A DNA stretch of 60,496 bases from Lachnospiraceae bacterium. Its GTDB lineage: Bacteria > Bacillota > Clostridia > Lachnospirales > Lachnospiraceae. The notes beneath the pieces are model-generated. The model was not told the origin of the DNA and searched no databases. It saw only the letters and a list, made by a program, of their open reading frames with translations. Within the stretch, counting starts at the first letter, position 1, and each line of letters opens with the position of its first letter. Below are positions 1-8,841 of the stretch, piece after piece. Position numbers and translations under genes: made by a program. The stretch covers positions 1 to 60,496 of the forward strand of contig JAILOV010000031.1 of assembly GCA_024690605.1 (NCBI GenBank), given 5' to 3'.

Positions 1-2
1 CG

Positions 3-251
3 ATGAACAATTATATCCTCAACGCACAGACCATGCGCCTTTTTCTTGAGGGAAAACGGGAGGGGCGCATCACCACGATCATGGAACTGGTCGCCGACGG
101 ACTTCTTGATGAGGAAACGGGTGCGGACCGGCTCAACATGACGATCGAGGATTTTCAGATGCATTACAACATGCGCAAGCGTCCGAAGAAATTCGAGCCG
201 GCGGACGGCAATGAGACACCGGAAGGGGCGGAAGAGGAAGACGAGGGATGA
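3..251 (+). CDS. Small acidic protein of unknown function (possibly a C-terminal fragment)
   Basis: This 82-residue frame opens at the third base of the window, so the ATG may be an internal methionine of a longer gene cut by the window edge. Residues 17-50 (EGKREGRITTIMELVADGLL, then a DEETGADRLNMTIEDFQ stretch) resemble the charged tail with an HTH-like end seen in Rpn/PD-(D/E)XK transposase-type nucleases; that link is an inference from style only, with no catalytic core visible. The C-terminus is very acidic. A perfect hairpin terminator begins just after the stop. Function unknown. Confidence 0.55.
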   Translation: MNNYILNAQTMRLFLEGKREGRITTIMELVADGLLDEETGADRLNMTIEDFQMHYNMRKRPKKFEPADGNETPEGAEEEDEG

Positions 252-252
252 A

Positions 253-283
253 AAAAGAAGTGCAGATGAACTGCACTTCTTTT
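253..283. terminator. Bidirectional intrinsic terminator
   Basis: A perfect 13-bp inverted repeat (AAAAGAAGTGCAG, loop ATGAA, then its complement) is flanked by an A-run on the left and a T-run on the right. It can therefore end both the plus-strand small gene and the minus-strand tRNA-Val transcript. Confidence 0.8.
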
Positions 284-297
284 ATTATAATAATGAG

Positions 298-370
298 TGG
301 GCGCAACGGGGCTCGAACCCGTGACCTCCCGCGTGTGAGGCGGACGCTCTCCCAGCTGAGCTATGCTCCC
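298..370 (-). tRNA. tRNA-Val (CAC anticodon)
   Basis: The reverse complement folds as a 73-nt cloverleaf: acceptor GGGAGCA/TGCGCCC, D arm GCTC-AGCTGGGA-GAGC, anticodon loop CTCACAC with anticodon CAC (reads GUG, Val), and T arm ACGGG-TTCGAGC-CCCGT. The 3' CCA is not encoded (ACTC follows instead). The acceptor stem has an A4-G69 mismatch. A well-formed promoter lies about 27 nt upstream on the minus strand, and the bidirectional terminator lies just beyond its 3' end. Confidence 0.93.
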
Positions 371-396
371 TGACCGTTTCCGGACGAACAAAATGA

Positions 397-425
397 AGTT
401 TAACACGGATCCGGAAAAAAAGCAA
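397..425 (-). promoter_or_regulatory. Sigma A promoter of tRNA-Val
   Basis: On the minus strand the -35 is TTGCTT (plus 420-425), the spacer is 17 nt and the -10 is TAAACT (plus 397-402). It points at the tRNA, whose 5' end is at 370. Confidence 0.7.
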
Positions 426-443
426 CCCCGAACATGTTTCAAC

Positions 444-471
444 TTGCTTTTTCCGCCATATGAATTATAAT
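444..471 (+). promoter_or_regulatory. Sigma A promoter of the 114-residue gene
   Basis: TTGCTT (444-449), a 16-nt spacer, then TATAAT (466-471), giving a leader of about 40 nt before the gene starting at 519. Confidence 0.6.
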
Positions 472-518
472 ATTTTCATTCATCATGATCCGAGATCTAG
501 AATAAAGGAGAATCCGTA

Positions 519-863
519 ATGGCTAATTCCGGTCTGAACAGAGAAGATCTTATCGGCGCGCTGGCAGCGGCGATGGGGCAGAACAACTATTCTTCCACGA
601 AATACGAGGAGTCCCGTTACGATGTATCGACCGGCACGCTTTACTGCCAGGGTTACATCATCAGCAAGACCTCCGTCGATGAGGCGCTGGAGTTCTTCCG
701 CGCAGCAAAGAAAAAGAACGAGCGCCTGGCCGATACCGATACCGCGGCACGAAACGCCGCACTCTACTATCAGGTGGCGGTCGAGGCGATCCTGATGATG
801 CAGAAGACCGCCATCACCAACGGCGGCAAGGTGATCGCGAAAAACGACGAGCCGACGGGCTGA
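519..863 (+). CDS. Conserved-looking small protein of unknown function
   Basis: 114 residues, preceded by a good ribosome site (AAAGGAG, 8 nt before the ATG). It looks soluble and largely helical. Residues 30-60 contain an aromatic-rich segment (KYEESRYDVSTGTLYCQGYI), and the C-terminal half is an Ala/Lys-rich helix. There is no signal peptide, membrane segment or motif I recognise. It stands alone between its own promoter and a hairpin terminator. I assign no function; codon use matches the surroundings, so the gene looks real. Confidence 0.8.
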   Translation: MANSGLNREDLIGALAAAMGQNNYSSTKYEESRYDVSTGTLYCQGYIISKTSVDEALEFFRAAKKKNERLADTDTAARNAALYYQVAVEAILMMQKTAITNGGKVIAKNDEPTG

Positions 864-897
864 GTCTTCGGCAGATCACAGAACAGGATATGGATCC

Positions 898-929
898 AAA
901 AGAGCGGCGTTTTCCCGTCGCTCTTTTTC
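898..929 (+). terminator. Intrinsic terminator after the 114-residue gene
   Basis: AAAAGAGCGGCG (898-909) pairs with CGTCGCTCTTTT (916-927) around the loop TTTTCC and runs into T residues. There is one G-T pair in the stem. Confidence 0.75.
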
Positions 930-930
930 A

Positions 931-939
931 TGGTATAAT
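931..939 (+). promoter_or_regulatory. Extended -10 promoter directly before the HD gene
   Basis: TGG followed by TATAAT (934-939) matches the extended -10 form TGnTATAAT; the -35 region is poor. The ATG of the HD gene follows only 11 nt after the -10, leaving almost no leader. Confidence 0.5.
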
Positions 940-950
940 ACATTCCGTTA

Positions 951-1429
951 TGCAGACAAGGGAAGACAGAAAACGGAAGAGAAACCGGGAAAGAACGCAG
1001 GTCGCAGCACAGCTGCAGGATCTTACAACCGATGAGCACGTGCTTGAGATGAAGCGTTACATCCAGCACGGGCGCATATCCACCTATGCGCACTGTGAGG
1101 AGGTCGCTCTCGCCAGCTACAGGATCAACAGACGGCTGCATCTGAAGGCCGATGAAAAGGTGCTCCTGAGGGCAGCCATGCTGCATGATTTTTATCTCTA
1201 CGACTGGCATGACAATGACGGGACACATCCGCTGCACGGTTACCGGCATGCGGATCAGGCGATGGAGAACGCAAAACGCTTTTTTCATATCGGCGAAACG
1301 GAGCAGATGGCGATCTGGTCGCACATGTGGCCGTTAAACATCACGCGCCTGCCCAGGACAAGGGAAGCGTGGATCCTGTGCATAGCGGACAAACTGGTCT
1401 CATTTGAGGAAACGGTCCTTAAAAGGTGA
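951..1429 (+). CDS. HD-domain phosphohydrolase family protein
   Basis: 159 residues. H48, the pair H79-D80 (MLHDFY) and a late Asp in CIADKLVS fit an HD metal-dependent phosphohydrolase fold; the substrate is unknown. An in-frame ATG at 890 exists, but it would place the N-terminus across the upstream terminator hairpin and before the -10 element, so I start at 951. No Shine-Dalgarno is visible there and the TATAAT is only 11 nt away, so translation may be leaderless. The N-terminal 15 residues are strongly basic. The CmpB-type membrane gene follows 6 nt later, probably co-transcribed. Confidence 0.8.
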
Positions 1430-1435
1430 GAGAAT

Positions 1436-2149
1436 ATGTGGGTTTCGAGATACGTGTGTCTTTTCTTCCTTTATAGTGTGCTGGGATGGATCTATGAATC
1501 GACCTTTTGCACGGTCACCACGAAGAAGTGGGAAAACCGGGGATTTCTGTTCGGACCGGTGTGTCCGATCTACGGCTGCGGCGCCGTATCGATCTCGCTG
1601 ATCGCCTCTGCGATCCCGGCCGATGCCGCCGATCCCGTGGCACTTGTCGTCTTCCGGATCTTTCTGATCGCATGGCTGGGGAGCATGGTGCTGGAATATG
1701 CCACCTCCTGGACGCTGGAGAAGCTGTTTCATGCGGTCTGGTGGGACTACAGCAATCTGCCTTTCAATCTGCACGGCAGGATCAGTCTGTTCACTTCCCT
1801 CGGCTTTGGCGTTGCGGGTCCGCTCGTTGTGTGTTTTATCGCGCCGCCGTTCGAACATCTGGCGGACATGATCCCGCCGCTTCTTATGGAGCTGCTGTCC
1901 CTTTTTGCTGTTGCGCTGGCCGCGGCGGATGCCGCGCTCACGGTTGCTGCGCTGACGGATTTTGAACACCGCGTGGCACAGGCGGAGAGCAGCTTCAATG
2001 ACCGGATGGACATGCTGGTCGAGGATGTCCAGAACTCCATGAACCGTGCCCATCAGGTGGCTCTTCGCAGAGTCAAGAATTTCCGCTACCCGAAGCTGAG
2101 CGGTGTCCGTCTCGCCCAGATCCGGGAGGCGATCGCAAAGCACATCTGA
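1436..2149 (+). CDS. CmpB-type (PF06541-like) integral membrane protein, putative ABC transporter permease
   Basis: 237 residues with several hydrophobic segments. The N-terminus has the family signature: a FFLYSVLGWIYES segment, then a basic stretch and NRGFLFGPVCPIYG. Proteins of this family are annotated as putative ABC-transporter permeases, but their substrate is not established and no ATPase gene is adjacent. The last 60 residues form a charged cytoplasmic helix. It starts 6 nt after the HD gene. The family call is good; the transport role is an inherited label. Confidence 0.8.
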   Translation: MWVSRYVCLFFLYSVLGWIYESTFCTVTTKKWENRGFLFGPVCPIYGCGAVSISLIASAIPADAADPVALVVFRIFLIAWLGSMVLEYATSWTLEKLFHAVWWDYSNLPFNLHGRISLFTSLGFGVAGPLVVCFIAPPFEHLADMIPPLLMELLSLFAVALAAADAALTVAALTDFEHRVAQAESSFNDRMDMLVEDVQNSMNRAHQVALRRVKNFRYPKLSGVRLAQIREAIAKHI

Positions 2150-2238
2150 AAAAACTTCTTTTTTCCTGTCGGAAATTGTGCTAAACTGAAAAAATGTTCA
2201 GGCAATAAAGCATATAGGATTGTAAAGGGGGATGCGTC

Positions 2239-3609
2239 ATGGCGGAAAGAGAAATACCTTACAAAATCTATCTTGAGGAGTCGGAGCTTCCGACAAGCTG
2301 GTATAACATGCGGGCGGACATGAAGAACAAACCGGCGCCGCTGTTGAATCCCGGCACCCTGCAGCCGATGCAGGCATCGGAACTGGAGGCAGTCTTCTGT
2401 GAAGAGCTTGTGAAGCAGGAGCTCGACAATGACCATGCCGAGATCGCCATTCCGCAGGAGATCCTGGATTTCTATAAGATGTACCGGCCGTCACCGCTCG
2501 TGCGTGCCTATTTCCTCGAGAAGCAGCTGGATACGCCGGCAAAGATCTATTACAAGTTCGAAGGCAACAACACCAGCGGTTCGCACAAATTGAATTCCGC
2601 GATCGCACAGGCCTATTACGCAAAGAAGCAGGGACTGAAAGGTGTGACCACGGAGACCGGCGCAGGACAGTGGGGAACCGCGCTCTCGATGGCATGCTCG
2701 TTCTTCGGTCTGGACTGCAAGGTCTATATGGTCAAGGTCAGTTATGAGCAGAAGCCCTTCCGACGCGAAGTCATGCGCACCTATGGCGCGTCCGTGACTC
2801 CTTCGCCGTCCGAGACCACGCAGATCGGGAAAAAGATCCTCGCGGAGCATCCAGGCACCACGGGAAGTCTCGGCTGTGCGATCTCCGAGGCAGTCGAGGT
2901 CGCGGTGGGTACCGAGGGTTACCGCTATGTGCTTGGCAGCGTCCTGAACCAGGTGCTCCTCCATCAGTCCGTGATCGGTCTGGAGACCAAGGCGGCGTTG
3001 GATAAATACGGGATCAAACCGGACATGATCATCGGCTGCGCCGGCGGCGGTTCCAATCTGGGCGGTCTGATCGCTCCGTTCATGGGAGAGAAGTTAAGAG
3101 GGGAGGCCGATTATCGCATCATCGCCGTGGAGCCCGCTTCCTGCCCGAGCTTTACCAGAGGGCGTTACGCCTATGATTTCTGCGATACCGGTATGGTGTG
3201 CCCGCTTGCCAAGATGTATACGCTGGGCTGCGATTTCATTCCGGCGCCGAATCACGCAGGCGGTCTGCGCTATCACGGCATGAGTTCCACGCTGTCCCAG
3301 CTCTACGCGGACGGCTTTATGGAGGCTACTTCGGTCAAACAGACCGATGTCTTTGAAGCGGCGGAACAGTTTGCCCGCGTTGAGGGGATCCTGCCCGCGC
3401 CGGAGAGCTCGCACGCGATCCGCGTTGCGATCGATGAGGCGCTCAAATGCAAGGAGACCGGGGAGGCGAAGACCATTGTCTTCGGCCTTACGGGAACGGG
3501 ATACTTCGACATGGTGGCCTATGAGAAATTCCATGACGGGAAAATGTCCGATTACATCCCGACGGATGAGGAACTGGAACAGAGCTGGGCAAAGCTGCCC
3601 AAGGTTTGA
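2239..3609 (+). CDS. trpB: TrpB2-type tryptophan synthase beta-like PLP enzyme
   Basis: 456 residues, longer than canonical TrpB (about 400), as expected for the TrpB2 branch. The PLP lysine is K117 in GNNTSGSHKLNSA, and the PLP-phosphate loop GCAGGGSNLGG is at about 267-277. TrpB2 enzymes condense indole with serine. No trpA or other trp gene is nearby, so a stand-alone indole-salvage role is more likely than membership of a TrpAB complex. The start is supported by AAAGGGGG upstream. apt follows after 30 nt, suggesting a housekeeping run trpB2-apt-rel-MBL-hemZ. Confidence 0.92.
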   Translation: MAEREIPYKIYLEESELPTSWYNMRADMKNKPAPLLNPGTLQPMQASELEAVFCEELVKQELDNDHAEIAIPQEILDFYKMYRPSPLVRAYFLEKQLDTPAKIYYKFEGNNTSGSHKLNSAIAQAYYAKKQGLKGVTTETGAGQWGTALSMACSFFGLDCKVYMVKVSYEQKPFRREVMRTYGASVTPSPSETTQIGKKILAEHPGTTGSLGCAISEAVEVAVGTEGYRYVLGSVLNQVLLHQSVIGLETKAALDKYGIKPDMIIGCAGGGSNLGGLIAPFMGEKLRGEADYRIIAVEPASCPSFTRGRYAYDFCDTGMVCPLAKMYTLGCDFIPAPNHAGGLRYHGMSSTLSQLYADGFMEATSVKQTDVFEAAEQFARVEGILPAPESSHAIRVAIDEALKCKETGEAKTIVFGLTGTGYFDMVAYEKFHDGKMSDYIPTDEELEQSWAKLPKV

Positions 3610-3639
3610 GGAAACGGGGACCAGACAAGGAGGACAGAC

Positions 3640-4164
3640 ATGAAGGAACTCAAAGATTATGTGCGTACGATCCCGGATTTTCCGCAGCCGGGGATCATGT
3701 TCCGCGATGTGACGAGTGTCGTGCAGGATGCGGACGGACTGAAGCTCGCGATCGATTCCATGCAGGATCTTGTGGAGGATCTTGACTACGATGTGGTCGC
3801 CGGAGCAGAAGCGCGCGGGTTCATCTTCGGTACGGTGATCGCCTATAACAGGCACAAGCCGTTTGTTCTGATCCGCAAGAAGGGAAAGCTTCCCTGCGAA
3901 ACGGTGGAAGCCACCTATGATCTGGAATATGGCACCGCGACGATCGAGATGCACAAGGATGCGATCAAAAAGGGGCAGAAGGTGCTGATCGTCGACGATC
4001 TCATTGCCACGGGCGGCACGATCAAGGCGATGATCGATCTTGTTGAGCGCTGCGGCGGCGTGGTCGCCGGCGTTCTCGTGCTCATGGAGCTCAAGGGATT
4101 AAACGGCAGAGAGTTTCTTTCCGGCTATCGTCTGGACAGCGCGATCGCCTATGAAGGGAAATAA
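3640..4164 (+). CDS. apt: Adenine phosphoribosyltransferase
   Basis: 174 residues, normal for Apt. It converts adenine plus PRPP to AMP and pyrophosphate in purine salvage. The PRPP-binding motif VLIVDDLIATGGT is at about 115-127, and the N-terminal IPDFPQPGIMFRDVT segment is typical of Apt. The ribosome site is AAGGAGG. Its TAA overlaps the ATG of rel by one base (TAATG), implying coupled translation; the apt-rel pairing is common in Firmicutes. Confidence 0.97.
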   Translation: MKELKDYVRTIPDFPQPGIMFRDVTSVVQDADGLKLAIDSMQDLVEDLDYDVVAGAEARGFIFGTVIAYNRHKPFVLIRKKGKLPCETVEATYDLEYGTATIEMHKDAIKKGQKVLIVDDLIATGGTIKAMIDLVERCGGVVAGVLVLMELKGLNGREFLSGYRLDSAIAYEGK

Positions 4165-6449
4165 TGGCACATTTCGACAGCAGAGTCATCGATGAGATCC
4201 AGGAATTCCAGAGTCCGGAGAAACTCTATTCGGATCTGATCCTGCGCGTCCAGAAATACCATCCCTCCGATGACATCACGCTGATCGAGAAGGCATATCA
4301 GACTGCCTGCGATGCACATCGCGATCAGATGCGCAAATCCGGGGAGCCTTATGTGATCCATCCGCTCTGTGTGGCGATCATCCTTGCGGATCTGGAACTT
4401 GACAAGGAAACGATCATCGCGGGACTTCTGCATGACATCGTCGAGGACACCGTGATGACGACCGATCAGATCGCACGCGCTTTCGGAGGCGATGTGGCGG
4501 GACTGGTTGACGGCGTGACCAAACTGACAAGTCTTCATCTCGCCAATCATTACAGCGACAAGACGGCGGCGCAGCTAGAGGTTCAGGGCACCAACCTGCG
4601 CAAGATGTTCCTCGCCATGGCCAAGGACATCCGCGTGATCCTGATCAAGCTTGCGGACCGTCTGCATAACATGCGGACCTTGAAATATCAGAAACCGGAG
4701 AGCCAGCGCCGCATCGCGCAGGAAACACTGGACATCTACTCGCCGATCGCGGAGAGGCTGGGCATTTCCCGTATCAAGGTCGAGCTTGACGATCTGTCCC
4801 TGAAATATCTGAAGCCCGAGGTCTACGCGGATCTTGTCGAAAAGGTCGAGGCCAGAAAGCACGAGCGCGAGAACTATGTCTTCGAGATCGTCGAGGACGT
4901 GCGCCAGCACATCGCCGCCGCCGGTATCAAGGGAAGCGTCGACGGGCGCGTCAAGCATTATTTCTCCATTTACAAGAAGATGCGCAACCAGGGCAAGACG
5001 CTGGATCAGATCTATGATCTGTTCGCGGTGCGCATCATCGTCGACAACGTCAAGGACTGCTATGCGGCACTTGGTATCATCCATGAGATGTACAAGCCGA
5101 TTCCCGGCCGTTTCAAGGATTATATCGCGATGCCCAAGGCCAACAACTATCAGTCGCTGCACACGACGCTCATGGGGCCGCTGGGGCTCCCGTTTGAGAT
5201 CCAGATCCGCACGAGCGATATGCACAGGGCAGCCGAATACGGTATCGCGGCGCACTGGCGCTACAAGGAGACCGGTTCAACGGCAGAGGACGGACAGGGA
5301 GACAACCGTGAGGAGGCCAAGCTTGCCTGGCTGAGACAGATCCTCGAATGGCAACAGGAGATGAGCGACAATCAGGAGTTCATGAACCTGTTAAAGAGCG
5401 ACCTGAACCTCTTTTCCGATGATGTCTACTGCTTTACGCCCAACGGTGAGGTCAAGAATCTTCCAGCGGGATCGACGCCGATCGACTTTGCATACAGCAT
5501 CCACAGTGCGATCGGCAACAAAATGATTGGGGCCAAGGTCAACGGAAAGCTTGTGCCGATCGACTACAAGATCCAGAACGGTGACAGGATCGAGGTGCTG
5601 ACCAGCGCCAATTCCACGGGACCCAGCAGGGACTGGCTCTCGATCGCGAAGAGTACGTCGGCCAAGAACAAGATCAATCAGTTCTTCCGGCATGAACTCA
5701 AGGATGAAAACATCCAGAAGGGCAAGGAACTCCTGCAGGCCTTCTGCAGAACCAAGGGTCTTGATCCCGGTGACATCAACAAGGGCGAATATCAGGACAT
5801 CATCACGAGACGATACGGATTTCATGACTGGGATTCGGTCCTGGCTGCCGTCGGACACGGGGGACTCAAGGAAGGACAGGTTGTCAACAAACTGCTGGAA
5901 CTGTCCGATAAAGAGCATCACCAGAGCCTGACGGATGAAGAGGTCCTTGCGGCGGTCGCGGACGGCATCGTGCCCCGGATCTCGCAGTCCGGTAACGCCA
6001 TTCTCGTCAAGGGTGTCCACGATGTGGCCGTGCGCTTTTCCAAGTGCTGCAATCCCGTACCGGGAGACGATATCGTCGGGTTTGTGACCAGGGGGCGCGG
6101 TGTGACCGTGCACCGGCGTGACTGCATCAATGTGCGGACGATGAGCAAGGAGGACCGGACGAGGCTCATTGACGCCGAGTGGGAAGAGGGCATCGGCGAT
6201 GAAGAGAAATATGTCGCCGATATCAAGATCTTTGCCAATGACCGTCCGGGTCTGCTCGCGGACATCTCACGGACGCTCACGGAGAAAAATATCAGCATTC
6301 TTTCCATGCACACAAGGACCAGCAAGCAGGGACTGGCAACGCTGGAAACTTCCTTCCAGGTGTCCAGCCGCGATGAACTCCTGAATGTGACCGAAAGACT
6401 GCGTCAGGTGGAAAACGTCATCGATATCGAACGGACGAGCGGAGGTTGA
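4164..6449 (+). CDS. rel: Bifunctional (p)ppGpp synthetase/hydrolase (Rel)
   Basis: 761 residues with the full long-RSH order: HD hydrolase domain (LLHDIVEDT, H90-D91; RLHNMRTL), synthetase domain with R316-F-K-D (the RXKD form of bifunctional enzymes, in contrast to EXDD of RelA), TGS domain at about 414-475, the conserved-Cys segment (FSKCCNPVPGDDIVGFVTRG) and a C-terminal ACT domain from about 685. It makes and degrades the stringent alarmone. It is translationally coupled to apt, and the MBL gene starts one base after its stop. In Firmicutes the alarmone alters GTP levels and hence CodY, which is encoded further downstream here. Confidence 0.97.
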   Translation: MAHFDSRVIDEIQEFQSPEKLYSDLILRVQKYHPSDDITLIEKAYQTACDAHRDQMRKSGEPYVIHPLCVAIILADLELDKETIIAGLLHDIVEDTVMTTDQIARAFGGDVAGLVDGVTKLTSLHLANHYSDKTAAQLEVQGTNLRKMFLAMAKDIRVILIKLADRLHNMRTLKYQKPESQRRIAQETLDIYSPIAERLGISRIKVELDDLSLKYLKPEVYADLVEKVEARKHERENYVFEIVEDVRQHIAAAGIKGSVDGRVKHYFSIYKKMRNQGKTLDQIYDLFAVRIIVDNVKDCYAALGIIHEMYKPIPGRFKDYIAMPKANNYQSLHTTLMGPLGLPFEIQIRTSDMHRAAEYGIAAHWRYKETGSTAEDGQGDNREEAKLAWLRQILEWQQEMSDNQEFMNLLKSDLNLFSDDVYCFTPNGEVKNLPAGSTPIDFAYSIHSAIGNKMIGAKVNGKLVPIDYKIQNGDRIEVLTSANSTGPSRDWLSIAKSTSAKNKINQFFRHELKDENIQKGKELLQAFCRTKGLDPGDINKGEYQDIITRRYGFHDWDSVLAAVGHGGLKEGQVVNKLLELSDKEHHQSLTDEEVLAAVADGIVPRISQSGNAILVKGVHDVAVRFSKCCNPVPGDDIVGFVTRGRGVTVHRRDCINVRTMSKEDRTRLIDAEWEEGIGDEEKYVADIKIFANDRPGLLADISRTLTEKNISILSMHTRTSKQGLATLETSFQVSSRDELLNVTERLRQVENVIDIERTSGG

Positions 6450-6450
6450 T

Positions 6451-7167
6451 ATGGCTGTTTCCGGACAGGCAGACGGCAGCATAAAGGTCGGCAGGATGAC
6501 CCTTGGGCCGGTGGCGACGAACTGCTACTACATTTTCAGAGAATCCGGTCGGGAGGACAGTCAAGAAAGAACGGCAAAGACGCCGGTGCTTTTCATCGAT
6601 CCGCCGGATGCGGGCGAGAGGATCTGGGACGCGCTTTCGGAGCGCGGTTTTTTTATTGACGGCATCCTGCTGACGCACGCGCATTTTGACCATATCGGCG
6701 GCGTGGCGGGGATCGAGCGAAGGGCTGAGACCATGGTGCCCGCAGGGCATGTGCCGGTCGCCTGCCTTTCCGGGGAGCGTCCGCTCTGCGAGAGTGCGGA
6801 ACTCAACTGTTCCCTGTCCATGGACGGACACGGGGTCACCGTATCGATCGACAAATGGCTCGAGGACGGCGATGTCATCGAAGCAGCCGATGTAAAACTG
6901 ACCGTGATCGCGACGCCTGGCCACACGGTCGGCGGATGCTGCTATTACTGCGAGGAGGCGTCGGTGCTTTTCGCGGGTGACACGCTTTTTGAAGGGAGCG
7001 TCGGACGCACCGATCTGCCGACCGGCTCCATGGGCACGCTTGTGCGTTCCGTCAGAGAACGTCTTTATGTTCTGCCGGATGATGTGCTCGTGCTCCCGGG
7101 ACACGGCGGCGAGACGACGATCGGTGATGAGAAGCAGTATAATCCATATGTACAGGGGCGGGAATGA
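6451..7167 (+). CDS. Metallo-beta-lactamase-fold hydrolase (glyoxalase II-like)
   Basis: 238 residues. The zinc site motif HAHFDH is at 76-81, followed by PGHTVGGCC, FAGDTLFEGSVGRTDLP and LPGHGGETTIGDEKQ near the C-terminus. This is the compact glyoxalase II-like MBL subfamily, usually about 205-215 residues; here there is an acidic insertion between residues 30 and 50. The substrate is unknown, with thioester hydrolysis likely by family. It lies between rel and hemZ, with a 4-base ATGA overlap into hemZ. Confidence 0.88.
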   Translation: MAVSGQADGSIKVGRMTLGPVATNCYYIFRESGREDSQERTAKTPVLFIDPPDAGERIWDALSERGFFIDGILLTHAHFDHIGGVAGIERRAETMVPAGHVPVACLSGERPLCESAELNCSLSMDGHGVTVSIDKWLEDGDVIEAADVKLTVIATPGHTVGGCCYYCEEASVLFAGDTLFEGSVGRTDLPTGSMGTLVRSVRERLYVLPDDVLVLPGHGGETTIGDEKQYNPYVQGRE

Positions 7168-8759
7168 TCGCTGTTTCCGTTAATAAAGACAGATTCTTCT
7201 ATGATATCCACTCACTGGTCAAAGCCTTTTACCCCGAGGAAGAGGTTGCCTGTTTCGTGCGCGGAACGAAGGATGTCCGTTCTTCGGAGGGGAGCATTGC
7301 GCTTTCCGTAGATCTGGCGGAGGAAAAAGGGGAGATCTTTGTCAGCCTTTCGCAGGGCAGAGAAGGCTGGTCTGTGCCTGAAGGCACGAAAGGTATAAAG
7401 GAAGAAAAGATACAGACCGGTTTCGGCTTGACGGGAACCGATATAATCTCGGAGAGTATTACCTGTCTTCCTGAAAAAGATGGTGGGAGGACATCCAGCA
7501 TCGATCTTTCTCCTGTTTTTGATGAGCGGGGAGAGCGCCTCTACAACGCGAAGAACGCCTTGAAGCGCCTGCTGTACCGGATGCTTTCCGGGCAGACGGG
7601 GAAACAGCTTCCCTGGGGATCCCTCACGGGCATCCGTCCGACGCACATCCCTGCCACGCTTCTTCAGGCGGGACGGGACGACGCTACGATCCTTAAGGAA
7701 CTGGCGGACACCTATCATGTATCTTCGGAAAAAGCGGCACTCGCGCTGGAGATCGCCAAAAGGGAGCGGGAGGTGCTGTCAGGGGACGCCTTCGCGGACG
7801 GCTACAGTCTCTATGCCGGCATTCCGTTCTGCCCGACGACCTGTCTGTACTGTTCGTTTCCGTCCTATCCGGCAGGTGCCTGGGCGGACAGGATCGATGC
7901 CTATCTCGATGCGCTGATCCGTGAACTTCGTGCGGTGTCGGAGCTGTTTCAGGGTCGTCGTCTCTGCACGGTCTATATCGGCGGGGGAACACCGACCACG
8001 CTTTCTCCGGCCCAGTCGGACAGACTCCTCACAGCGATCGAGACACTCTTTGATCTGAGCCATGTGCGTGAGATCACGGTGGAAGCCGGACGCCCCGATT
8101 CGGTAACGGAGGAAAAACTGCAGACCTTGAAGGCACACGGTGTGACGCGACTGTCCATCAATCCGCAGACCATGCAGCAGCGGACGCTGGATCTGATCGG
8201 GAGACGCCATTCCGTGGACGATGTGGTGCGGGCCTTTGCACTGGCCAGAAGCTTCGGATGCTTTTCCATCAACATGGATCTGATCCTGGGTCTGCCGGGA
8301 GAGAATGCCGCCGATGTGTCGGAAACCATGGACAGGATCGAGGCGCTTGCGCCTGACGATCTGACACTGCATGCGCTCGCTGTGAAGCGGGGTTCCCGGA
8401 TGCAGGCGCTCCTGGAGAGCGGGAAGGCTTCCTTCCCGGCGTTCCGGGACATCGAGGCCGCCACGGAACTCGCGCAGAAAAGAGCGCGCGGTATGGGGCT
8501 CAAGCCCTACTATCTCTACAGACAGAAGAATATCGCTGGCAACTTCGAGAACACGGGGTATGCCCGTGAGGATGCGATCGGTCTCTACAATATCCTGATC
8601 AATTCCGACGTCCACTCGATCGCCGCCTGCGGCGCGGGCGCGGTCTCCAAGCGCGTGAGCGGCGATGCGGTGAACCGCGCGGAGAATGTGCGGGAACTGA
8701 CGCAGTATCTGGACCGGATCGATGAGATGATCGACAGAAAGGTGATACTTTATTCATGA
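7164..8759 (+). CDS. hemZ: Coproporphyrinogen III dehydrogenase HemZ (radical SAM)
   Basis: 531 residues. The radical-SAM cluster CPTTCLYC (C223, C227, C230) sits inside GIPFCPTTCLYCSFPSYP, followed by the SAM-binding YIGGGTPTTL. The long N-terminal domain of about 215 residues is characteristic of HemZ rather than HemN. Its start overlaps the MBL stop (ATGA). HemZ homologues in Clostridia often lack confirmed coproporphyrinogen activity, so the exact substrate is inherited. An 82-nt spacer without a clear terminator separates it from the PAP2 gene. Confidence 0.9.
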   Translation: MIAVSVNKDRFFYDIHSLVKAFYPEEEVACFVRGTKDVRSSEGSIALSVDLAEEKGEIFVSLSQGREGWSVPEGTKGIKEEKIQTGFGLTGTDIISESITCLPEKDGGRTSSIDLSPVFDERGERLYNAKNALKRLLYRMLSGQTGKQLPWGSLTGIRPTHIPATLLQAGRDDATILKELADTYHVSSEKAALALEIAKREREVLSGDAFADGYSLYAGIPFCPTTCLYCSFPSYPAGAWADRIDAYLDALIRELRAVSELFQGRRLCTVYIGGGTPTTLSPAQSDRLLTAIETLFDLSHVREITVEAGRPDSVTEEKLQTLKAHGVTRLSINPQTMQQRTLDLIGRRHSVDDVVRAFALARSFGCFSINMDLILGLPGENAADVSETMDRIEALAPDDLTLHALAVKRGSRMQALLESGKASFPAFRDIEAATELAQKRARGMGLKPYYLYRQKNIAGNFENTGYAREDAIGLYNILINSDVHSIAACGAGAVSKRVSGDAVNRAENVRELTQYLDRIDEMIDRKVILYS

Positions 8760-8841
8760 CAGAGCATCACAGCACGCACTTTCATCCCGTTCGCGATTCG
8801 ATCAGAGTGTACAGCGCGTTATTCAACAGGAGGTTCTGATC

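Noticed and set aside
890..950. Upstream start for the HD-domain protein
   Set aside because: It would translate through the terminator hairpin of the previous gene and begins before the -10 element.
2239..3609. Part of a tryptophan biosynthetic operon
   Set aside because: No trpA, trpC, trpD or trpE is nearby and the protein is of the TrpB2 type.
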